Source: an uncultured Bacilli bacterium (GTDB lineage: Bacteria; Bacillota_I; Bacilli_A; RF39; UBA660). Taken from it: a DNA stretch of 64,000 bases. The notes beneath the pieces are model-generated. The model was not told where the DNA came from. It searched no databases and saw only the letters and a program-made list of their open reading frames with translations. The position numbers were made by a program, and so were the translations under genes. Position 1 is the first letter of the stretch. Every line of letters begins with the position of its first letter. Below, in pieces: positions 8,810-17,577 of this stretch. Where the stretch lies: assembly GCA_934168275.1 (NCBI GenBank), contig CAKPNA010000001.1:372001-436000 (forward strand), in the 5' to 3' direction.

Positions 8810-9542
8810 AGTATTTCTTTAAATATTCAAATCCTAATTTCATCTTTTCTTCAATTTCACAATCACTACAAAAAATACTATCTAACTTGTTCATTACCAA
8901 TTCATTACCATCATAAAGACTATAAAAATATTCATAACTACGTTCCTTAAAAGCATTATTAAAAGTGCTTGTAAATGGTTCGTTATTTAAAATTGTATCT
9001 GTCACCATTTCACTATATTGCCAAGGTAAATAAGGTGCTTCATACTCATTTCTAGATATTTCAGGATAAATTACTCTCCATTTCTGAAACCACATAAAGT
9101 GTAGAGTTTCATGAGCTACAACTCTAATCAAAACAGAATCATTTAACTCAGTTCCAACAGAAAATGCAAAACTATCCAAATATCTCGGGAATACCGCTAT
9201 TAATCCAACACTAGCATCTATCGTATCTATTAGTGGCCAATCTATTTTAAAATAATTAGATAATTCTTCAAAATATAAATCATTATAATTATTCCAAATA
9301 GAATTATACCTTTTAACATCTTCCTTAATTAAATCAATATTTTCTTTATATTTTTTCTCAACAGCCTTTTCAATAGTTTTTACAATTTTGTCGTCACTTA
9401 AACTATCACCTATACTTGCAAGTTCCTTATAATACTTAATCGTATAATTATGAACATCTCCTTCTGAGAAATAAGCTTGCTTTATATTTTCAATATTTTC
9501 TTCTAAAGTCATTGGTCTAAACTTGACTTTTGGTAACCTCAT
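8796..9542 (-). CDS. Putative zinc metallopeptidase-like protein (HExxH)
   Basis: 248 residues with a clear HETLH zinc motif at 144-148 inside VVAHETLHFMWFQKW, and a downstream E178 in QYSEMVTD that could be the third ligand (gluzincin-like spacing). There is no signal peptide or membrane helix, so it acts in the cytosol if active. The N-terminal ~95 residues are helical and charged. Similar HExxH proteins occur as uncharacterised families in gut Bacillota; the substrate is unknown. Start: ATG after GGTGGTGAT. Confidence 0.65.
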   Translation of the reverse strand: MRLPKVKFRPMTLEENIENIKQAYFSEGDVHNYTIKYYKELASIGDSLSDDKIVKTIEKAVEKKYKENIDLIKEDVKRYNSIWNNYNDLYFEELSNYFKIDWPLIDTIDASVGLIAVFPRYLDSFAFSVGTELNDSVLIRVVAHETLHFMWFQKWRVIYPEISRNEYEAPYLPWQYSEMVTDTILNNEPFTSTFNNAFKERSYEYFYSLYDGNELVMNKLDSIFCSDCEIEEKMKLGFEYLKKYYDNK

Positions 9543-9616
9543 ATAATCACCACCATTATAAATAATTTCTCTGCATAAACTATCCTACTAAAAAAGATGC
9601 TATATTCTTCATAACT

Positions 9617-11515
9617 CTATCTATTCTTCCTATGCTCTTCAATTTCACTTAAACTACCATTTTGCATATATTCATGATAATCTTCTTTACCAAGATGTCT
9701 ATATACACTCATTGGCATCTCCATACCTTTATTAAACTTTTTAGAATTAATAAGCATTATTCCAACATCATGTATTTTAGCCATTTCAACATCTTTACTA
9801 GTTATTTGATCAACACAATATAAAGCAATTTTTTTTAATTTAGGTATTCTAGAATCTATATCAGTATGTTCTCTACCTTGTTCTAATATTAATATTTCAT
9901 TATAAACTTTACTTTCATATAACATTTCATCAGGCATTACTAATTGTTCTACTCTAGTAGTTGCCTTATCAGTAAAACTAAATGGTCTATACATAGTATA
10001 AGAATCTCTTGGAAATATATGAACAACCTGTTCTGGATTTAAATCAGATGAATCATAAACAAATGTATCTGAATCATTTACATTACCAAAAATAGATATA
10101 CAACCATTACCAACTAAAGAATAAGAGTGTCCAACAGGTAACTTATCATCTGTCCTTATCCCTGACTTAACAAGTGCAAAGAAAGGATTATCCTCAATAT
10201 TATAAACATCAACACCATATTCTTGCGATAATTTTTCATCCCTATAACTCTCCAATTCATCTTTAACCATTGCATAATCTTTTAAAGCTTCTCTGACTTT
10301 CTTTCTAGCAAATGCCATGTCATCATAAAATACTTCTATCATATTATAATTTTTAAGCATATTATGTAATTCTATCTTTTCTTGACTTGATAAATTATCT
10401 ATATTTGCTATTTGTTGATAAAGATATAATCTATCTTCCGGAATACTTATATTACCAGCATAATAAAAATCTAATAACTCTCTTAAGTCATACATAATAT
10501 TATAATAATTCTCTTCAAAATGATAATCTATTATATAGTCAGACTTTTTCTCATTTAATAATTTATTTATTAACTCAATTGTTTTATCATACTCTCCATC
10601 AGCTAAAAACCTTCTAAGAACAAAATATTCATTTCCAAAAATATGCATTTCTTTACATAGTTTTCTAAAGATATCATAATACTCATTAGAATTAACATCT
10701 AAACTATATAACTTTGTAATCATATCCATTATGCTTTTATAAGGTTCTACATAATTATCACTTAATATAATTTCTTCTTCTTTTGCCTTAGCATATTTAT
10801 TTAAAATAGACGGATCCCCACAATAATAAGCATCATCAATTAAAAATCTATATTCATATACATTTAAACTATTCCATAAATGTTCTGCCACATCCTTATT
10901 AAGTAAATCAGATGATAAATAGAAAGTTGCTACATCACCACTAATATATGAATCATTATTTCTCCTAGCCATATCTTTAAATGCTAACTCTTTCCCAGCA
11001 GCAACTACTCTTCTAATTGATATATCATGTGATAATAAATCTATATTATATTTTTCAAGTACTTTTTTACCAACCAATTCTGGATTTCTTTTAAACATTT
11101 CATATATTAAATCATTAGGATAATCAAATCTATCAATAAACTTTAATTGATAATCTTTACTAAAATAACTAATTAATTTACTTACATAATCAACATCTTT
11201 GTTAAGCTCAAAACATCTATTCACAATTAAATCACATATCTCACTATCTAATACCGAAAGTGTTGCATAATAACTAGAAATATCCGTACTTAAAAATAAA
11301 TCTAAAAAATTATTATTATAAAACAATTGATTTGCATACTTAGACCAACTTAAAATATATGCTATTCTACCTTCAATATCATTATATTGTTTTAAATAAT
11401 TAACACCTTCATCATCAAATACTTGAATTATATCTTCACTATTGTCATTACTTAAGAAATCTATAAAATCACCTTTGCTTGAATTAATTATATCTTTTTT
11501 TATATTGCTATCCAT
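9617..11515 (-). CDS. Large uncharacterised cytosolic protein
   Basis: 632 residues with no signal peptide and no membrane segment. Residues 1-420 look all-helical, acidic and repeat-like (many Tyr/Asp/Leu, reminiscent of TPR-like solenoids, though no canonical TPR can be assigned). The C-terminal ~200 residues are different: GHSYSLVGNGCISIFG, VYDSSDLNPEQVVHIFPRDS and RPFSFTDKATTRVEQLV suggest a compact enzymatic or binding domain, followed by a mixed segment ending in charged residues. I do not recognise the family. It is divergent from, and only 153 bp from, the secreted-esterase gene at 11669, so they may share regulation. Confidence 0.75.
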   Translation of the reverse strand: MDSNIKKDIINSSKGDFIDFLSNDNSEDIIQVFDDEGVNYLKQYNDIEGRIAYILSWSKYANQLFYNNNFLDLFLSTDISSYYATLSVLDSEICDLIVNRCFELNKDVDYVSKLISYFSKDYQLKFIDRFDYPNDLIYEMFKRNPELVGKKVLEKYNIDLLSHDISIRRVVAAGKELAFKDMARRNNDSYISGDVATFYLSSDLLNKDVAEHLWNSLNVYEYRFLIDDAYYCGDPSILNKYAKAKEEEIILSDNYVEPYKSIMDMITKLYSLDVNSNEYYDIFRKLCKEMHIFGNEYFVLRRFLADGEYDKTIELINKLLNEKKSDYIIDYHFEENYYNIMYDLRELLDFYYAGNISIPEDRLYLYQQIANIDNLSSQEKIELHNMLKNYNMIEVFYDDMAFARKKVREALKDYAMVKDELESYRDEKLSQEYGVDVYNIEDNPFFALVKSGIRTDDKLPVGHSYSLVGNGCISIFGNVNDSDTFVYDSSDLNPEQVVHIFPRDSYTMYRPFSFTDKATTRVEQLVMPDEMLYESKVYNEILILEQGREHTDIDSRIPKLKKIALYCVDQITSKDVEMAKIHDVGIMLINSKKFNKGMEMPMSVYRHLGKEDYHEYMQNGSLSEIEEHRKNR

Positions 11516-11668
11516 CCTATCACTCTCTTAAAGATAGTATACCATATACTAATATAATTAGTTAAAAGTCATTACATCACTTTACATCATTTAACATAAA
11601 AATATTGTATAATTAATATTTATCAGTTATACTTAAAATAGATATACTATCATAGGAGGTAAATAAAT

Positions 11669-12724
11669 ATGAACGTTAAAGTAGACACTAGTTTACTAGA
11701 GAGTGGTTCCACAACAATTAAAAAATATTTTGCCGACAATGAAATAGCTTTTGATAAAGTTAAAGCTATTTCCATAGACTCGTGTGAATCACTATCAAAT
11801 TTTAAAACTGCTATTATAAATAAATTCAATGAATATAATGAGCATCAATCAAGATTAAGTAATAAACTAACAGAATGTGCTGAAAAATTAGTTGCCATAG
11901 ACGCTGCAATAGGAAGCAGCCCCACGACATCCCTTGCAAATATTAATGACTCTGAAGCAACAGGTACTAGCACTCAAACTATTGCTGAAACAAACACCAC
12001 AGCAGTAAATACTAATAATCTAACTACTGAACTAAGCAAAGAAGCCCTTAATATGGAACCAGGCGTACACATCTTAGATTATACTTTAAGTAATGGAAAT
12101 ACAATGCAATATGTAGTTCGCGTTCCTCAGAATGCCACTGAAAATATGCCAGTTATATTTTGGATTGCTGGTTCTGGAGAACAAAGCTCAGCAAATAAAA
12201 TTAGTACTGTTGGTCCTATTAAAGCTGCTGAAAAGCTAGGGGAAAACAGATTTTTAATTATCCAACCAGTTATTTCTGGATATAGAGCGGATGATGAGAA
12301 ATTTAAAAATATAGATTTATTTATAGATGAAATGCAACCTATCTACAAATATGATGCAAATAGAATAATTTTATCAGGATATAGTTCAGGTGGTAATGCA
12401 ACATGGTACTTAGGAAATGCAACAACAGATAAATATGCCGGTATAGCTCCTGCATCAATTTATTACCCTAACAAACGTTATAATTTAGAAAACTTAAAAA
12501 ACAGCAATTTACCTATATATGCTATGGCTGGTGAATATGAATGGGGTCATATATCTAGCAACAAAGAAATTATTAACGAATATAAAAGTGTTAACTCCGA
12601 TAGAAATTTAACATCAATTACAATTGCCGGTTTAACTCATAATACTTTTGACGATGAAGGGTACACCCAAGACTTCTTCGATTGGTGTATTAAACAAAAT
12701 AGACTTAATAATTCTATAATATAA
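11669..12724 (+). CDS. Alpha/beta-hydrolase esterase with WXG100/LXG-like N-terminus, candidate T7SS substrate
   Basis: 351 residues in two parts. Residues 1-85 form a helical hairpin-like domain without a signal peptide, starting MNVKVDTSLLESGSTTIKK, in the style of WXG100/LXG N-termini that address proteins to type VII secretion; the W-x-G turn itself is not conserved. Residues 85-125 are a Ser/Thr/Asn-rich linker. Residues 125-345 form an esterase domain: WIAGSGEQSS (oxyanion region), GYSSGGN with nucleophile S239, a possible acid at E289/E291 and catalytic H324 in GLTHNTF, resembling PHB-depolymerase/feruloyl-esterase-like hydrolases. Start: ATG after a strong AGGAGG. A plausible promoter is TTATCA-17 bp-TATACT just upstream. 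An EssC homologue lies at 20.4-25.0 kb. Secretion is inference. Confidence 0.8.
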   Translation: MNVKVDTSLLESGSTTIKKYFADNEIAFDKVKAISIDSCESLSNFKTAIINKFNEYNEHQSRLSNKLTECAEKLVAIDAAIGSSPTTSLANINDSEATGTSTQTIAETNTTAVNTNNLTTELSKEALNMEPGVHILDYTLSNGNTMQYVVRVPQNATENMPVIFWIAGSGEQSSANKISTVGPIKAAEKLGENRFLIIQPVISGYRADDEKFKNIDLFIDEMQPIYKYDANRIILSGYSSGGNATWYLGNATTDKYAGIAPASIYYPNKRYNLENLKNSNLPIYAMAGEYEWGHISSNKEIINEYKSVNSDRNLTSITIAGLTHNTFDDEGYTQDFFDWCIKQNRLNNSII

Positions 12725-12727
12725 AAT

Positions 12728-12778
12728 AAACCTAGTGATATTGAAACATAAAATTATGCTAAATATCTCTAGGTTTTT
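12728..12778 (+). terminator. Terminator after the esterase gene
   Basis: Long stem AAACCTAG/CTAGGTTT extended by GATATT/AATATC (one internal mismatch), then TTTTT. Confidence 0.8.
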
Positions 12779-12808
12779 AATTTATCACTAAACGAATACT
12801 ATCAAAAT

Positions 12809-13274
12809 TTATTTGTTATTAAAAATAAATACATCTTCTTTGCCATTGTTTTTAACTATATAATTACCATTTGTATATTCAAATATAATATTCTTCCAAA
12901 ATGCATATGCACCAAGATTATTTTTCATTGGTTGAATCTCCCAATTACCTTTAAATTTATTAAATATTTCATAAGCAACCTTTTTACCAATATGATTCCG
13001 TCTAAATTTTGGCATTATTAAAAATTCTGCTATACACTTACCATTTTTATTAAATTTTAAATTCTCATTTACCATAACCATACCAACATAAGAACTTCCA
13101 TTTTTAATAAAATAAGCATATCTATAAATAATTATCAAACCATTTATACTCAAATATACAATCATCATTTATATCATTATCAATATATTGTGAACCATCA
13201 TATAAAGCATATTGTAATAATCTATATAATTTTTCTTTATCTTCTTATTTTACCTCAACTATTTCATATTCCAT
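12809..13274 (-). pseudogene. GNAT acetyltransferase pseudogene (stop plus frameshift)
   Basis: The original ATG is at 13272-13274. The frame meets TAA at codon 10 (13245-13247), continues in the same frame through LLQYALYDGSQYIDNDIN and IFEYKWFDNYL, then the homology jumps frame near 13120-13145 into YFIKNGSSYVGMVMVNENLK and the acetyl-CoA region MPKFRRNHIGKKVAYEIF. The 119-codon ORF at 12809-13168 is therefore only the 3' part. Together the pieces form a complete GNAT protein of the common small-molecule acetyltransferase kind. The stop is read directly; the frame break follows from the conserved order of the family. Confidence 0.7.
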
Positions 13275-13308
13275 TTTAATCACCACTTCATATACAATTA
13301 TATCACAT

Positions 13309-13341
13309 AAAAAATCTTATTTCTCATTATAAGAAATAAGA
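13309..13341 (-). terminator. Terminator of the 13.8-13.45 kb gene
   Basis: Stem TCTTATTTCT/AGAAATAAGA followed on the minus strand by a T-run. Confidence 0.7.
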
Positions 13342-13452
13342 CTAACAACCAAATGCTTATTAAAACTTAATAGTATCTATAATCTCAAAATTATAAGAAT
13401 AAATTATTGTTTTTTATTTTGTCTACTCTATGAGATGCATCATACCAAAGTA

Positions 13453-13839
13453 TTATTTATTTTCAAAGTATTTTTCATGTTCATTACTATTTTTACGACA
13501 ACTCTCTATATTATTAATACTAGTTCTAATATAAGTTAGCAAGCTTTTATCATGTACATCTATTTCAACAAATATGTTATCTATTACTTTCATTTCCAAC
13601 AATAATTTATTATCATCCAATAATTGTAATTGAAGTTGAACAATATAATAATTCTCTTGCTCTATAATCTTGTGAAATTCTATATCATTATATTCAGATT
13701 TATTAAATAGAAAACTATAGTCTCTTCTAAATACTTCATCATAATCAACTCTCCATATATATGAATTATTAGTTATTTTTTTGAACAATTTATCTAAATA
13801 TTTATCATATTGATTTTTAACTTGAAATTCTATTTTCAT
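13453..13839 (-). CDS. Hypothetical protein, 128 residues
   Basis: A small acidic/aromatic cytosolic protein with alternating beta-strand-like stretches (YYIVQLQLQLLDDNKLLLEM) and a charged C-terminus. No motif that I can assign. Its ATG is preceded by a good AGGAGGT-like site, and a terminator follows it, so it looks expressed. It sits in a stretch of decayed genes. Confidence 0.55.
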   Translation of the reverse strand: MKIEFQVKNQYDKYLDKLFKKITNNSYIWRVDYDEVFRRDYSFLFNKSEYNDIEFHKIIEQENYYIVQLQLQLLDDNKLLLEMKVIDNIFVEIDVHDKSLLTYIRTSINNIESCRKNSNEHEKYFENK

Positions 13840-13973
13840 ATTACCTCCTAAAGAAATATCCTATAATGTTTTATATTGATATATTAAATAATTCTGCCAT
13901 CAATTATTGAGATAATCATACTGTATTTTCTATTTAACATCTATTTTTATTTCATCATATTCTAATTAGTAAA

Positions 13974-14090
13974 TTACAACATTGTTTTTTTCCTTAAAAC
14001 ACTATTATTTTTAAATTCATCTTCTTTAGACCAATCTGGAATTAATAAAGTATAATCCAAATCAAATATATATTTTTTATAATTCTTCAT
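13974..14090 (-). pseudogene. N-terminal remnant of a HAD-family hydrolase
   Basis: 38 codons beginning at ATG 14088-14090 with a ribosome site (GAGGT). The peptide KKYIFDLDYTLLIPDW contains the HAD nucleophile motif DxD(Y)T. The frame ends at TAA 13974-13976 and the following ~110 bp show only short broken reading frames. The catalytic start is kept but the rest of the enzyme is gone. Confidence 0.6.
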
Positions 14091-14492
14091 GGTTTACCTC
14101 ATTTCTAGTAAATTATTATATACCAAAATTATCATTTAAACAATGCTGAAAACAGCAAAAAACTTATCTAAAGTGCTATTTTCATAAAATTTACTTATAG
14201 TATTATTCGTATTTACTTATTTATAAGACTAAGTAACATCTATATTATATATATTTATGATATCATCTATACTATAAGTATTTCAATAACGTGACATATT
14301 GCGAACATTGTCCACACCATTCACATGTTAAATTATACAATACTTATCAATCATAATCAAATATACATTTTTAGATTTCTAATAATTTAATTATCATATT
14401 TTCTTATCTTATAAAACGTGCACATTATCTTCTATAAACGTTTATTATAAATGTATTTTATATAATAATTTCTATTATTTTTAATACGTTAA
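14091..14492. other. 402-bp gene-poor stretch with a cysteine-rich scrap
   Basis: No complete gene seen. On the minus strand around 14285-14340 a short frame reads TCEWCGQCSQYVTLL, a Cys-x2-Cys-x2-Cys pattern, bounded by stop codons on both sides; it is probably debris of a zinc-binding protein. The rest is A/T-rich without obvious stems. Confidence 0.35.
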
Positions 14493-14675
14493 TTATATTA
14501 TTAAATAAATATCTGTTTTCTCATTTTCTTTTAAGAAGTTTTCTAATAAGGAGTTTAAGACTTTAACACTACCTAACTTAATAGTAGATAAGTATCCTTT
14601 TTCAACTAAACTATAAACATAGTTAGGGCTAGTATGTAATATTTTTGCAACTTCTTTAACACTATAAATTAACAT
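14493..14675 (-). CDS. Excisionase-like helix-turn-helix protein
   Basis: 60 residues, almost all of it a MerR/excisionase-type winged HTH: YSVKEVAKILHTSPNYVYSLVEKGYL, then the wing KLGSVKVL. Proteins of this size (HTH_17) act as excisionases or small regulators in mobile elements. No integrase is nearby and it lies among decayed genes, so it may be an orphan of a lost element. Confidence 0.65.
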   Translation of the reverse strand: MLIYSVKEVAKILHTSPNYVYSLVEKGYLSTIKLGSVKVLNSLLENFLKENEKTDIYLII

Positions 14676-14694
14676 ATTTTTTATTACTGCAACC

Positions 14695-14921
14695 TTATAT
14701 CTTCCTATTATTGACTTTTACCAATATTTCTTTATTATTTATTTCAATAACACAATAATATATAGTAATGTTATTTATATCAATGTCCATTAAATTAAAG
14801 TTAAATAACTCAATTGCTTTTCATAGCATCTTTCTCATTTTTAGCACCTATTACTATTTCATTCTCATTTATTTTTTTGAATTTTACATGGTAAAATATT
14901 ATATGCTATTACAATTCTCAT
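14695..14921 (-). pseudogene. Decayed small gene upstream of the excisionase-like gene
   Basis: Fragments in different frames join to one peptide: a start MRIVIAYNIL (ATG 14919-14921), then VKFKKINENEIVIGAKNEKD, then after a break AIELFNFNLMDIDINNITIYYC continuing to a TAA at 14695-14697. At least two frameshifts are needed. The original function is unknown; the orientation and position suggest it was cotranscribed with the excisionase-like gene. Confidence 0.45.
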
Positions 14922-14987
14922 TTTATGTCGTGTTAAATTAGTGAAGATATAGTGTATAATAATATTGAAAGGAGCAAAGACTATAAT

Positions 14988-16052
14988 ATGGATTTAGAAA
15001 AAAATGGAAAATTTATTGCTTCTGCAAGAAAAAAGAAAAAGCTAACTCAAGAACAATTAGCTATAAAATTAGGTATAAATAATAGAACAATTTCAAGATG
15101 GGAAAATGGCAAAAATATGCCAGATGTATCTTTATATAAACCATTATGTGAAATATTAGAAATTTCAATAGAAGAATTAATAAACGGAGAAAAAACAAAT
15201 AAAAATGAAATTAGAGAAAGTGTTGAAAAAGCAATTATTAATACTGTAGATTTAAGTGAAAAAACTAGAAAAAAAATGAATAAGCAAATCAAAATTTTAA
15301 TATTTTTAATATTACTTATATTATTTTTTTCGACTATAATATTAATTTATTACAAGAAGAAATATCCCACAATAGATATATATAGTATGGATATTTTGCC
15401 AAGTGAAAAAAACATATTAAACGAAAAGAACACTTTAGATATGGGAGACTTTAAAATATGGCTCTATGGAATAGATTCAATACAACTTATTGATAAAGAT
15501 AATAATCACTTTGACTTGAAAAGCGCATTAAAATATCATCAAGTAAAATTGCAAGATTTAGAAGGATATTTAGAATTTCAAGCTAATAATTCTACTATTG
15601 AAAAATATATGTTGTTTGATGGAGGAACAAAAATATATAAAACAAAAAAATATGAAGTAATTTTTTGTAATACTTTGGACGGAAATAAAGATATTTATTT
15701 TGGCACTATTAATATAGAAAATAATTTAAAGGGTGAATATTGTAGTCACGCCAAAAACAACATTTGTTATTTTATTAGAACATATCATATTTTAAATATT
15801 ACCGAAACAGATGACAGTGAATTTGTAGACATAACAATAGAAGATTACAATAATAAAGTTGATATTGTAAGAGTAAATAATACTAATAACATTAAAGCTG
15901 GAAAAAATTATGAATTCACATTTAGTACAGAAAAAAATTATGAAGATAATATTAAAAATATTTTTGAAAATTCCACTTTAATAGCAGTAGAAGAAACAAA
16001 TAAAAGCATTAATAATCAAATTAATGAAAAAATCTGTGTTAATGATTATTAA
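14988..16052 (+). CDS. Membrane-anchored XRE-family regulator with an extracytoplasmic domain
   Basis: 354 residues from the ATG at 14988; an in-frame GTG 36 nt upstream is less likely because the AAAGGAG ribosome site lies between them. Residues ~8-65 are a Cro/C1-type HTH (KLTQEQLAIKLGINNRTISRWE). After a charged linker, residues ~105-125 form one transmembrane helix, and the remaining ~225 residues are a hydrophilic outer domain rich in Asn, Lys and Tyr. The build is that of a one-component transmembrane transcription factor. Its signal and target are unknown. It is transcribed divergently from the decayed gene at 14.9 kb. Confidence 0.75.
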   Translation: MDLEKNGKFIASARKKKKLTQEQLAIKLGINNRTISRWENGKNMPDVSLYKPLCEILEISIEELINGEKTNKNEIRESVEKAIINTVDLSEKTRKKMNKQIKILIFLILLILFFSTIILIYYKKKYPTIDIYSMDILPSEKNILNEKNTLDMGDFKIWLYGIDSIQLIDKDNNHFDLKSALKYHQVKLQDLEGYLEFQANNSTIEKYMLFDGGTKIYKTKKYEVIFCNTLDGNKDIYFGTINIENNLKGEYCSHAKNNICYFIRTYHILNITETDDSEFVDITIEDYNNKVDIVRVNNTNNIKAGKNYEFTFSTEKNYEDNIKNIFENSTLIAVEETNKSINNQINEKICVNDY

Positions 16053-16264
16053 AATAAAAAAGCTATCAAATTAATCGTTTGAAATAAATATTGCTGATAA
16101 ACAGGTCATGGATGTTTAAAGTAAAAAAAAGATGGTGATTAGTAAATATCAATAATAATAATAATTAAAAAAATTAAAAGGACTGTCACCAATTAATTAC
16201 AAGTTGCAATCCTCTAATTAGAAACTATCAATAAACCTCTTGGGGTTCAGTTCAACAAGACACC
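16053..16264. other. Non-coding gap, possible IS-end debris
   Basis: No gene. The segment TTGGGGTTCAGTTCAACAAG close to 16235-16260 resembles terminal sequence of IS3-type elements, but no transposase or second end is present. Low support. Confidence 0.25.
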
Positions 16265-17281
16265 CTATTCACTCTTTGCTTTATCATCAATTTTATTACT
16301 TATTGCTTTTAAAGTTTCTAAATATTCTTTTTCCACTGGACTTATTGTTTTTACTTGATATTTCTTATATTCATCTTTTGCTTTTTCTAATGCTTTATCA
16401 TGACTAATTGCACCTGTTCCAACTAGTAGTTTTTCTCCAGTACTAGAAAGAATTGTATCTAGTTGTTTAATATAATCAGCCATATGCATTGGATTATGTC
16501 TAATTGCTTGTATTTCAGCAAAATCAAAATACCCAGATACTAAATTATTTAAAATTTTTAGTTCTTCTTCTGTTAGATAATTTTTAGCAATTATAACATC
16601 ACTCAATACTGGCAAATCACCTTTAAAAGTGGTTAATCCCATAAAAGGTTTATCAGAATTTGCCCTTTCATATATTACTTCAGGTGCTGTATGTCCATGA
16701 GCAGCATAATGAAGTTTATTTTGAACAATTTTAAAAAATTCAATTGATTTACTGTCTTTAGGATTATAATCTACAGCAGTCGCATACAAATCAAGAACTT
16801 GTCTATATAATACCTTTTCGGATGATCTTATGTCTTTGATTCTAGCAAGCAATTCTTTCCAATAATTACCGCCACCGTTGCCTTTAAGTCTTTCATCATC
16901 CATAGTGAAGCCCTTAATCATATATTCTTTAATTATCTTGTTTGCCCAAGTTCTAAATTTAATTGCTTTCTTAGAATTAACTCTAAAGCCAACAGAAATA
17001 ATCATATCAAGATTATAATACTTCATGTTATAAACTTGTTTCCCATCATTACCCATATGTGCAATTTTTGCACATGTGTTATTTTCATCTAATTCTTCAT
17101 CTTTATAAATATTATTAATATGCCTTACAATTCCGCTTCTATCAATACTAAATAGTGATGCTAACGCTTCTGCATTTAGCCATACATCTTCATTTTTTAA
17201 TATTACTTCTACTTTTGTATTTCCTTCTTCATCATTATAAAATAAAATATTATTTTCATCCCCAATTAATTTGTTTTTCAA
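16265..17281 (-). CDS. RhuM-family protein
   Basis: 338 residues. Conserved RhuM segments are FYNDEEGNTKVEVILKNEDV, the HTH-like VWLNAEALASLFSIDRSGIV, VGFRVNSKKAIKFRTWANK and the C-terminal HGHTAPEVIYERAN, followed by the late motif FAEIQAIRHNPMHM. RhuM proteins are found on mobile and pathogenicity islands; the C-terminal half resembles Fic/Doc-like or toxin partners, though the function is unsettled. I place the start at the TTG at 17279-17281, 8 nt after a strong AAAGGAGG; the longer frame has no ribosome site. An orphan accessory gene of probable horizontal origin next to secA. Confidence 0.8.
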   Translation of the reverse strand: MKNKLIGDENNILFYNDEEGNTKVEVILKNEDVWLNAEALASLFSIDRSGIVRHINNIYKDEELDENNTCAKIAHMGNDGKQVYNMKYYNLDMIISVGFRVNSKKAIKFRTWANKIIKEYMIKGFTMDDERLKGNGGGNYWKELLARIKDIRSSEKVLYRQVLDLYATAVDYNPKDSKSIEFFKIVQNKLHYAAHGHTAPEVIYERANSDKPFMGLTTFKGDLPVLSDVIIAKNYLTEEELKILNNLVSGYFDFAEIQAIRHNPMHMADYIKQLDTILSSTGEKLLVGTGAISHDKALEKAKDEYKKYQVKTISPVEKEYLETLKAISNKIDDKAKSE

Positions 17282-17390
17282 ATTAAAACCTCCTTTAAAA
17301 CAATTACAATTATCTATAAACATTATACTATCTTTTACATCAATAAACAATTTAATTAACCATCTATTAACAATTAAATATAACAATGTA

Positions 17391-17425
17391 AAAACCCCAT
17401 TCTTATTTATAAGAAACAGGGTTTT
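17391..17425 (-). terminator. Terminator downstream of secA and the small ORF
   Basis: Stem AAACCC...TTCTTAT with ATAAGAA...GGGTTT, then T-rich sequence in the minus direction, between the small ORF and the RhuM gene. Confidence 0.65.
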
Positions 17426-17459
17426 ATATCATAAATCATTTTATTTTTTTCTCAATTTT

Positions 17460-17552
17460 TTAATAACTTAATTGATAATTTATTAATGATTGCATTGCAC
17501 TTATAATTGTTCTTTGTTTAGAAACATTTATTGATTCTAAAATTATTTTCAT
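17460..17552 (-). CDS. 30-codon small ORF downstream of secA
   Basis: ATG at 17550-17552 is preceded by a strong AAAGGAG ribosome site, only 25 bp after the secA stop. The peptide begins MKIILESINVSKQRTIISAM and ends LSY; it is amphipathic rather than hydrophobic. A terminator follows. In Bacillus the gene after secA is prfB, whose frameshifted start this does not resemble. It could be a real small protein cotranscribed with secA or the start of a lost gene. Confidence 0.4.
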   Translation of the reverse strand: MKIILESINVSKQRTIISAMQSLINYQLSY

Positions 17553-17577
17553 ACCTTAACTCCTTTAATAGAACAAA

